Shown here: piece after piece, positions 48,586 to 64,000 of the stretch
Layout of the letters: every line of letters begins with the position of its first letter
Position numbering within the stretch: position 1 is the stretch's first letter
Assembly: GCF_047663525.1 (NCBI RefSeq)
Contig: NC_092593.1
Location: forward strand, 30,778,501 to 30,842,500
Reading direction: 5' to 3'
From: Anas platyrhynchos
Taxonomy: Eukaryota > Chordata > Aves > Anseriformes > Anatidae
DNA: 64,000 nt
The notes under the pieces: model-generated
Databases searched by the model: none
The model's input: only the letters and a program-made list of their open reading frames with translations
What the model was told of the DNA's origin: nothing
Program-made: the position numbers and the translations under genes

Positions 48586-49529
48586 ATCAAGAGAGCTGTG
48601 TGGTGGAAGTGCAGTGAGGAGAAGTGATATTCTGCTGCTCAAAGTTATCCAAGGTCTTCATTTGGATTAAAATATGCAGAGAACAAAAACCGCTGGCCGA
48701 GGAGCTGGGGCTGTTTGGGAGGGGACAGAAACTTGGCCAAGGATCCTGTGGAATGAAGCAAAAACAGGAAAATGCATAGACATGCCTCGAAAGTCATGAA
48801 AACAATGTTTAGGTTAAATACACAGAGGGTCTCCTTTTCCCTTCGCAGGTTAAGAAGGGGCAGCCCGTGCCTCTAGAGCTGCTGGCAGAACTGGTCACCC
48901 CTGCTCATTCCCTGCTCGATCCAGGCAGGTTGCTTTGCCATGGCCCCATATGAATGGTGGGAGGAAGGGGACGAGGTCCCCTTCGTGTCCTTCCCTGCAC
49001 ATTGCTCTAAGTTAAATACGGTGCCTGAGCAGCGCTGTAAACACCTGCGTATAAAGTGCCACCTAACACAGAACAGCACATTAAATTTGCGGGATCCACT
49101 TTATTCGGAAAGCCAACAGAGCACAAGCAGCACTCAACGTTGCATTAAACTGTCCTGCGGTAATAAAAAGCAAGCAAGGCATTTCCAGCAAACAGGGTTC
49201 TCAGGCTGGAGTTGAAAGAACAGGGATGAAGCAGGGAAAATACCAATCCCCTAGAGAGCTCTTGGTTTATTGGAGTTGAAAATGATGCCCTATAAAAACA
49301 AACAAACAAAAATAAATAAAAAAAAAATATGGAGGGGAGAATTAATAGATTGGAAAAATAACTTGGACTTTCTTAGTGATGCCCCCAGCCCGCTGCTCTT
49401 TGTGGGATGCTCCAAATGCCCCAACACTGGAGCAAGCACACAGGGCGTCCCCATGTCAGGGTGTTCCCAAACCATCCCTGAGCTGTTTGGGTTGGCTGCT
49501 GGTGCTTCGTGAATATCACAAGGGGGGAC
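48586..49529. other. intergenic, no gene seen
   Basis: Unique DNA with an AAAC/AAAT-rich stretch at about 49298-49328. No exon seen. Confidence 0.65.
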
Positions 49530-49660
49530 CTGGTCGCAGGCTGCGACCTCACGTTGAGCACTCGGAAAAGGGCTCGGCGTAGGAAATGGGCTCCTCCGGC
49601 ACGCCAGCCGCTCGCCGCTTCCTTTCCGCTGCGCACAGCTCGTAAAAACGAGGCGTTTGT
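49530..49660. promoter_or_regulatory. CpG cluster with perfect 17-base palindrome
   Basis: About 16 CpG in some 125 bases, about 4 kb upstream of COPS8. It starts with GGTCGCAG-g-CTGCGACC (49532-49548), an 8-base perfect inverted repeat with one central base and two CpG. Beyond the cluster CpG density falls to background. This could be a distal regulatory element or the promoter of an upstream non-coding transcript; inferred. Confidence 0.4.
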
Positions 49661-52609
49661 CCACTCTGATTGCAGGGGCTGGTGTAAAACAGGCTTTGAT
49701 GTAATGGGAGGAAATAATGTATTTAGGTACAGCCTTTAGTCCGGTCGGACGCAGCTCATATAAATCAGGGTACTGAGGAGATGGGGAAGGGTGTGGAGAA
49801 GTTAAACTTGACCCTTTACCGCCGTTTTCTTTAACTTTCACATTAAATTAACTTTCCTATTGTTCCGTATCAGTGTGCTGAATCTTATTTTCCCCATAAT
49901 GATTCTTTTGTTCCCCTGAAAAGCTTTTGAACGAGATGAGAAAGGGAAACCTTTTGTAATCATCACTGCAGAGCGTGCCTTCAGATCCCAGTCAGCTCAC
50001 GAAAGCAGCTGGGGAAATACAGCCCTGCCCCAACACCCCTGGTAATCTTTCTTGGAAATGGCTTGGTGTGACTCTGAGAACAAAGAACCGCTCCTTGGGA
50101 CGGCTCGGCCCTGCAGAACTAGGACCCATTTTGGCTGCTGCATTAAAATTCATACGGGGCGTAAATGAGTTTCTGAGATGTTCGTGCCATCACCGCCATA
50201 AGGAGCTGAATAAAAATCACATTAAATATACTTTACACTTCCGCAACAGCTGGAAGCCAAGACTTAAAGTGCTTTTCAATCCCACGGGCCAAAGGCAAAA
50301 CCAGGATCCTTTCAGTACAAGGAGATTTCCCATTAATTTAACCTGGCCAGATTTGCTGCGGGACAGATTCTCCTACGTGCTGGTCTATGTTCCCAGGCTG
50401 GGCTTTTATTTTGGTGCTTAAATTGAAGAGAAGCTCCCAAATAGAACAAATGACCCCGTGATGGCCGGGATGGCAGGTTGACCCACCTCGGTCACTGTCT
50501 GGAGGTGCAGGATGGTGCTCATAAAGCCATCGGTGCGGATGGGACGGGACAGAGGGGTTGGGAAGCACACGAGTGCGCTTCAGGAGCGGGGAATTTGTGG
50601 ATGGATCCTGCAGGATGGGACTTGAAGGCTTGGGGAGAGGTGGTCAATGCGCTGACCGAGGCCTGGCAAACGCCTCTTGCAATGGACTGGAGCATAACCC
50701 TCCACAAACCAGCAAGAGAAAAATGAGAAAGAAAAACCCAAACCCGAAGCCTGATCCAAGCTCTCAGTCCGTCCTCCATAAAGGGTCCAGAAAGGAGCCA
50801 TCCCCTGAACTTTGTTATTGTGTTTTGGTTACAATGCAGCCTTCTTTTACGTGTTAATCATTAAACCATGCTGAGCCTGGGGCTGATTTCATGGTTCCTT
50901 TTCAGGGTAAAATTCTCCATTCGCTAAGCTAGTCTGAACAGAGCTGAAGGAAAAATCAAAATTAATTTTTCCTGACAAGATTATTTCATTGAGAAGTTTT
51001 CAGACATCGACACTTTTGGTGATGCTGAGAGCGTAAAAAATGCAAAAAAAAAAAAAGCAAAAAAAAAAAAAATCCCCTCTAACATATTTCCTCCCCCATA
51101 CTGCTATCACATCCTTATGCAGCTTTTGAAAATTTTGTCCTGCAACCAAAATGGTCAAATTTGCCTTAATGAAGCTACCTCCTAATGAAAACTGACCCAT
51201 GCGTGATAACCCTCCACATATGGCTGTGCTACCTCTCCTTGCACTGGGTGTCTGGGGACATTTTTCTGTATTAACCAGCTTCGTCCCCTCCCGAAAGCAA
51301 ATAATTTGAGCTCTTTGGACATCCCTGGCTTGGAACTGCACTGTGTGAGCAGGAGACGTCTCCTCGCCCAATGCTTGGCCTTGTCCCTGACAATTTAACA
51401 CAGTCAGGGAAAAAGCTTGGCCCCAGGGGAAGAAAACCTCTTGGGAAGCAGTCATCAGGCCTCCAGTAAAAGAGATTTTGGCTTTTTGAGGGGCAGAAAT
51501 CGTCCAAGGAGTTCACCTCCTGGCCATGGTTTTGGTGCATCACGGGCTTGCAGGGGGATGTCCCCGGGGCAGGAGGTGTGGTGAAGGGGGAGATGAGAGG
51601 CAGGAGAAGAGGGATGGGGGGAAAAAAAAGAATAAATAAATAAATAAATATGGAGAAACAGTATTTCTGGCTACTTCCACACAGAGACATTGCTTGTATC
51701 AGTGGTCCTGGTGGCTTTGGGAGGCTCAGCTAACAGCACTGGAAAGCACCGCTTCCTCCCTTGTCCCAAAAGCTTAATGAAAGACTGAAAAAAATAAACA
51801 AAAATGGCCTGGCTGCCCCAAAATAGAAAGAGTTTCTGGCATGAAAGGAGAGCGCGACATTCGGAGGTGGCCGGGAGCTGCACTGGGGAGAAGCAGAGCA
51901 CCGCGGCAAAACCTCCGTCCTATTTCTTCGGACTTTTCTGCATTTCCCTTGCAGCCAGTGCCCTCTCGTGGGAAGCGCTCACAAACCAGCCCGATTTTGA
52001 TCATTTTTTCCCAATCTCTGGAGCAATTGATCGCCCAGGTGAGAGGAGGAGCATGCCACAGAGCCATGGCTTTGCCCAGGCCTGTGAGTGCCACCGGGGG
52101 AGGCCTTTGAAGGCAAAGCTGGGTTTCAGGGCCTGGAGGGCTCAAGCGAAGGCTGTGGGGTTTGTAGGGGTGCCCAAGACCCCCCAGGCCCCTGCCCATG
52201 TGTGTGCTTGCTCGCTGTGAATCAACGTGTGGCCCTGAGGGCTCATTAAGGATGGCTAATTAACCATGGAAACCCTCTGTCCCCATCGGCTCCCATTCCA
52301 GGTCAAGGAGGGAGGGATTGCCTGTGGGCAAGGGACTAAACACATCTTGGGGTGCTTGCCTCCACGGACAGCATTATGACTCTGTCCTGTCATGGGGGAT
52401 GTCCCACTGCTGCCCCCCACTCCAAAAATTGAGAGAATTGGGAGCGTGAGCAGCAGGTGAGAGCAGCACAGGGCCCAGCACAGCAAAGGGCCCTGGGGAC
52501 AGGGGCGGCTGGCAGTGGGAGCAGCTGTGCCCTGGTTCTTCCCTTCTCCAACCCAAAAGCGCCGAGACCATCACCAGGGAGCCTGTTTTTGGTGCAAATG
52601 CTGATTTAT
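49661..52609. other. intergenic, no gene seen
   Basis: Unique DNA with A-runs at about 51043-51072 and an AAAT repeat at 51631-51650. Overlapping open frames on both strands near 49.3-52.2 kb are of random character. Confidence 0.65.
51631..51650. repeat. (AAAT)n microsatellite
   Basis: Five AAAT units following an A-rich run. Confidence 0.85.
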
Positions 52610-53350
52610 AGGATAGGTGTAGCCATATGTATGTATGGTTATGTAAATGGACACATATATCCTCTAAACATGTGTGTATGGGGATATATATATGAGGGTA
52701 TATGTATATATGGAGGTATGGGAACATTTATATATGGAAGTATGGGGATATATATATATATAGGGATATATATATGGGGATATATATATATATATGGAGG
52801 TATATATATGGGGAGATATATATATATATGGAGGTACGGAGGTATATATATGGGGATATATATGTGGAGGTATATATGGAGAAATATAGGGAGGTATACA
52901 TGGTTATGTATATGCAGTATATATATGGACATATGTAAATGGAGTACATATGTGGCTATATCCATATATATACATGGATGATATCCAAATATATATAAAT
53001 ATGCATATATAGATGGACATACCCCATATACATACGTATACAGATACATGGATATACTCCATATACCTACATAAATATCCATATACATACATGGATATAC
53101 CCCATATACATACGTATATATATACATACACAGATATATCTGTATATATGCATGGATATACCCCATATACATATATATATATCCATATATATACATGGAT
53201 GTACTCCATATGCATACATATATATGGTTATATCTGCGTACATACATAGATATACCCCATATCCATACATATATGTATAAATACAGGGATATATGCATAT
53301 ATATACACGGATATACCCTTGTACATAGCTATATGTACCCACATACACAC
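52610..53350. repeat. degenerate TATA-type minisatellite with mid-array polarity switch
   Basis: About 740 bases built almost only from TA/CA steps. Up to about 52,890 the + strand carries G-rich punctuation (TATATGGGGATA, TATGGAGGTATA) every 12-30 bases. From about 53,010 it carries C-rich punctuation (ATGGATATACCCCATATAC). Starts of the latter at 53013, 53048, 53091, 53152, 53195, 53246 and 53307 give spacings of 35-61 bases. The second half is largely reverse-complementary in character to the first, so the array could fold back on itself. Long open frames of Ile/Tyr-rich low-complexity sequence on both strands are by-products. Confidence 0.9.
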
Positions 53351-53492
53351 AGGGACGCACTCTTTACACATAAATTCTTTAATATTCACACCCACGCCCC
53401 TCTGGCCCCGCCCCCGGCGCTGGCCCCGCCCTCCCCGCAGTCCTCCAGAGCATAAGAGCTGCGGGGCAGAGCGGCCCGCTTGGCGCTGCGGG

Positions 53493-53522
53493 CGGAAGTA
53501 CGGTGGGTGTGCGCCGGAAGTG
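53493..53522 (+). promoter_or_regulatory. paired ETS/GABP-type sites in the COPS8 promoter
   Basis: CGGAAGT and CCGGAAGTG occur as direct repeats about two helical turns apart. GABP (NRF2) and other ETS factors commonly use such tandem sites in TATA-less housekeeping promoters. Occupancy is inferred. Confidence 0.6.
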
Positions 53523-53581
53523 AGGGCAGCCGGGGCCGCCGCCTGCTGTGAGGAGGAGGAGGAGGAGGCGGCGGGGGGAAG

Positions 53582-60580
<6,999 letters not shown>

Positions 60581-61950
60581 TTATCCTGCTTCTCTATCCA
60601 GAGCAACTTGGGAATCCTGTGTACTGACAGTTGTAGAAATCTAAGACTTATTTTGGCATCTGTTAAATGTTGCAGCATCCCTTACTCAAATGTGTAAAGT
60701 ATATAATGTATGTTATCCCAGTTTGTGTTTGCCAAAGCCAAGATAGCATCCTAAACAGTTCTTTAACTCCTGTAATTTTTGTTCAGTAGGTACACAGCAG
60801 TATTACTTTAAGGTTTTTTTACTGTCCTGTAGCCAAGAGATGCAAAACTTTTTTTTCAGGTTTATCAGAAAAGGAGAAGAAAAGCTTTGAGGAATGAAGC
60901 AGGTTAAGTGTACTGGGGAATTAATGTTACTGGGTTACCTGCTTCTATGGTGAGCACTGCTGTGCTTATCGCAGGTCAGTTGTGTGTTGATCTAAAGTAC
61001 AAAGAATGGAAGACTGCTATCCATATCTGTAGAGAGCAAATGTTTTGATGAAACAGTAACTTAAATAAGAAAACTATTTACAGTAACCCTTTTGCAAGTC
61101 TATTTGTGACATTTTTTTATAGTTGAACTTTTTTTTCTTGTCAATCTTTCTGATTTGTTGAATCTTCCATTTTGTTTTGTGAGAAATTTCACATCAGGCA
61201 TGTTCTTATGGCAGAGTAATTGATGCTCACCTTGAGGAAGAATTTTACTTTTTGGAAGGTTTTATTTTTGAGTGAGCGCACATAGGACACTAGAGTTTTT
61301 GCTTGGGAACTGTACCCCTTAGAGCCTGTCATGACATGTTTCTTTTCAGTATGCTGAGCCAGGATCTGCTACGAATGACTCCTACCTGCCTAAGCTTTTG
61401 GGATTGGTCCTGCAGTTACTGGAAAGGAATTTGAAAATCAGAGTAGGTGTTCTGGAGTAGAGGCCAGTCAGGGTAGGGATGATATTTTATGCTGCAGCAT
61501 CAGTTTGAAGAACAGATTTCCTGTACCAGAGCACTGCTTTGTTAATTTTTAAGTTGAGAGTGGATTTTAGAAGCAAGACTTTTATTCCCTGGCTTCTTAT
61601 CCTTCTTATGCTGGTAAAAAGACTGTGGGAGAATAGTGGTGCTCTAAAGGGCAGTGCATGCTTTCACTTCTCACCCCCCATTCTTCAACATATTCAGTGG
61701 TTTTGTCATTGAAGATGGCAGGTGTGCTCTATATTTTGATTGTTTTTCCAGTGTGTACTACCTACTGTACATTCCCTTGCGGGAATGTGTTAGGGAGGAA
61801 TTGTAAACTGTGCACTGCTGCTTTGAGAGCTCCCTTTATGTGTAAACATTTAGTCAAAGTGATTATTTATTTGAAACCCACCTAAGACTTGGATTTCTTA
61901 AGATGATGCAGATTTATTTTCAGTGATATTAAAGAATGCGTTTACATTGA
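60581..61950 (+). other. COPS8: COPS8 3' untranslated region (probable extent)
   Basis: AT-rich, non-coding continuation of the last exon. The proposed end rests on the ATTAAA hexamer at 61928-61933 and the GT-rich stretch tcttgtgtgc that follows from 61951. No AATAAA was noticed between the stop and this point. Later ATTAAA hexamers at 62122 and 62469 could serve longer isoforms. The real end needs transcript data. Confidence 0.55.
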
Positions 61951-61960
61951 TCTTGTGTGC
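61928..61960 (+). terminator. COPS8: candidate COPS8 polyadenylation signal
   Basis: ATTAAA (61928-61933), the most common variant poly(A) signal. A GT-rich downstream element (tcttgtgtgcttg) starts about 18 bases after the hexamer, so cleavage would fall near 61948-61952. The arrangement is typical; use is inferred. Confidence 0.5.
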
Positions 61961-64000
61961 TTGATTTTTAATTTTCCTTAGAGTAAAATTCTGGTTTGGC
62001 TAGTTTTTTAATGGATTCTTATTGGCCTACTTTGTATAGGGCTAGTTACAGGTTAGTGCAATGCTTTGTGCCTAAACAGGTATTCAGAACAGCTTCATGT
62101 ACAGCAATTGTATGAGTTTATATTAAAAACAAAATACTGATGCCACACAGGAGTCTTGTAAAAATGTTTGAAGGTGTAAAGTACTTGAACTAGGTGAAAA
62201 CTTCCCCTTCTGTGCATGTACTGGGCAACGCTGTTGCAGTTTTTGTGCAGGACATGGAAACAATCCTTTCAGTAACAGAAGTTGAACATGATTGCTAACT
62301 TGGCTAAATACTTGGCTAATTACTGACATGGCTAATTACTTGCATTTAAGTGTTAATAGGAGAAGAGGACTGTGTATGCTGTTAATCTGACTAAAGTATA
62401 GTAGCTTGGCTCTTTTCTCCAGTGCTAGCAAGCTCATCACTTTGGAATAGGATCTGGTCTGCTGCAAAATTAAAACTGGCTTTTAACTTTGGGTGTGGGA
62501 TTAACTTGTTTCTTGTCTTGAGTTCTGTCTCTCAGCTTTGCTGTTATGTTTTGTCTTTGTAACCCAAACTGTTCCAGATCTCTTATCCTCGTTGCCTTTT
62601 TTGGGAGTTTCTGGTTTCCTGTCAGTTTTTAAGTCCATCTGCTTGTTACTGTTCTAATAGTGGATATAGCATGGCTTACCACAGTGGCAGTGTATCTTGT
62701 TTTTTTTTCCTGATCCTTTTGAAGATTGCCTTTGTTCTACCATCTTTAGAACACTGCTCTGTTCTCAGAGTAATAGTGACAGTTATTTCAGTATCTTTCA
62801 TTAGTAGTGATAATGAGTTTGTGCATCATTGCATATCCATATTCAGTTTTTTTCCCTCTGGTTAATGCGATACATGCATGGATAACAAACAAATGCACAG
62901 TGAAACAGTCGGTAAAATTAAGGTGTTTCTGGTCTCTGCAATCAGAATTTATTATCACTTGAGTAACTTCAGTGTTTACATTCTTGCCTTGCTAGTGTAA
63001 ATAAGTTTTGAATATAGCAGGTTTTGTGATTGGTGGTGGTCTCATTTGTTATAAGAACTAAACTCCCTGCTACTCAACCAGTCACTGATATATGGATAGA
63101 TCTTTCCCATTAGCTTGCAGAGGTTTTTTGGGGGGAAAAAAATCACTATGTGAAGTAGGGCACTCAATCCACATCTGTTGATTCTTCCTGGAAAAAGCTA
63201 GCAGATTTGAAGCTGCATTCAAAATGCAACTCCACACTTCTCAGAAATACTTCTCTCCTTTTTCCACTAGCACAAACGCTTTTTGATTCTCCTGTATAGA
63301 TACTAAACACCCTGACTTGATTTTCAGGTTTAAATAGGCAGGTGAGGAGTGGGCTGAGTCTTAATACCTCTAGCTCATTTATGAAGTTGTAAATGTTAGT
63401 GGTGTTGGAGCCAAATGAAATGCTCTGCTTAGTGTCTGAGCAAGGCAAATGGGACAAGCTGCTGTATTCATGTTAATTTGGACTTAAACTAATGTATCAT
63501 TGGCAGTACACTAAGATACAGCTTAAAACAAATGCCTTTGTGGGCAATATTATTGATAACTGTCATGGGACCTTTAATGAACTTATTTGGCTTGTATTGA
63601 GCTAATATAAGGCAAAAGTACAAATTTTGCAATGTGCTCTTCAAATCAGTGAGCCTTTTCTCATTTTGTAGCTGACTATCAGCTGGTTCACAATACCTCC
63701 AAATAGGGAATTTACATCCATTGGCAGGTGTAGCTTAATCCTCCGTGGAGGTTGCAATGTGCTGTCCTGAATAACTTAGTGTCTGAGGTTAGTTATCCCA
63801 TAGCGCCTCAGAGTGGGAAGGAGGGCTATCTCAGAGTACTCTGAAATGATGGGGTTCAGTTTTGAAGTACTGGATCAGTGTTTGGAGTTACAGCAGATAA
63901 GTGAATTTCACTTAGATGTAGTGGCTGAAGGCAAATGCAGCTTTTCCGTGTTAGCCAAGGGTTGCTAGGCAGGGTAGAAGGAGGGATGTTACTGTATAAC
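61951..64000. other. downstream flank of COPS8, no gene seen
   Basis: AT-rich unique sequence similar in composition to the COPS8 introns. It may hold an extended COPS8 3' UTR, because further ATTAAA hexamers occur at 62122-62127 and 62469. No second gene, repeat family or CpG island is visible up to the edge. By human synteny COL6A3 would lie farther downstream. Confidence 0.6.

Noticed and set aside
47005..48627. Open frames of 152 and 217 codons on the + strand
   Set aside because: Composition follows T-rich, C-rich and tandemly duplicated DNA; no family signature, and an acceptor-like site near 47.19 kb has no convincing partner exon.
52457..53298. Long open frames (174 codons +, 219 codons -) rich in Ile, Tyr, Met and Gly
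   Set aside because: They are translations of the TATA-type array; periodic low-complexity sequence on both strands is not a gene.
1..53380. Search for tRNA genes, interstitial telomere repeats, endogenous retroviral genes and CRISPR-like arrays
   Set aside because: No GTTCRANNC-type B box with cloverleaf, no TTAGGG array, no gag/pol/env motifs and no spaced direct repeats were seen; reading by eye can miss weak cases.

Overview
The window looks like bird nuclear DNA. The repeats I can recognise are CR1 LINE fragments, including two forward copies that keep the CR1 3' tail, plus traces of older CR1/L3-type elements. There is no Alu, L1 or B1 material. The one protein-coding gene is a clear vertebrate COPS8 ortholog with eight exons, and it gives a 207-residue product. 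The bird order is not resolved; a galliform or anseriform would fit the CR1 tails, but that is a guess.

Bases 1 to about 53,380 are gene-poor. I find no convincing protein-coding exon, tRNA, rRNA, retroviral LTR or CRISPR array there. The sequence is mostly unique DNA of medium G+C. Interruptions are AT-rich simple repeats (about 1.8, 5.2 and 6.1 kb), homopolymers, microsatellites, and CR1-type fragments at about 3.2, 6.3, 14.4, 25.0, 33.9, 35.5 and 41.9 kb. From known human synteny (ACKR3 - large desert - COPS8 - COL6A3), I infer this is the part of the ACKR3-COPS8 gene desert next to COPS8. Such deserts often carry regulatory elements, and several candidates are flagged: a four-unit array of steroid-receptor-like palindromes (12.42-12.49 kb), an AT-rich homeodomain-site block with an inverted repeat (18.0-18.26 kb), an orphan CpG-dense block with two CACGTG E-boxes (40.68-41.11 kb), a 54-bp tandem duplication with kappaB-like motifs (48.47-48.59 kb), and a CpG cluster with a perfect 17-bp palindrome (49.53-49.66 kb).

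From 52.6 to 53.35 kb there is a roughly 0.75-kb degenerate TATA-type array. Its strand polarity flips in the middle: G-rich units come first, C-rich units second. It ends about 40 bases before the COPS8 CpG island. The island (about 53.39-53.78 kb) holds two GC boxes and two ETS-type CGGAAGT sites and no strong TATA box, as in a housekeeping promoter. COPS8 then runs on the + strand from the ATG at 53,582 to the stop at 60,580, with all introns GT-AG. Its 3' UTR probably ends near 61,950, after an ATTAAA signal. The remaining 2 kb is AT-rich with no recognisable gene.

I found no new multi-gene system. The most interesting items are the polarity-switching array against the COPS8 promoter, the steroid-receptor-like palindrome cluster, and the orphan CpG-dense blocks in the desert. 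All are sequence patterns whose function is inferred.
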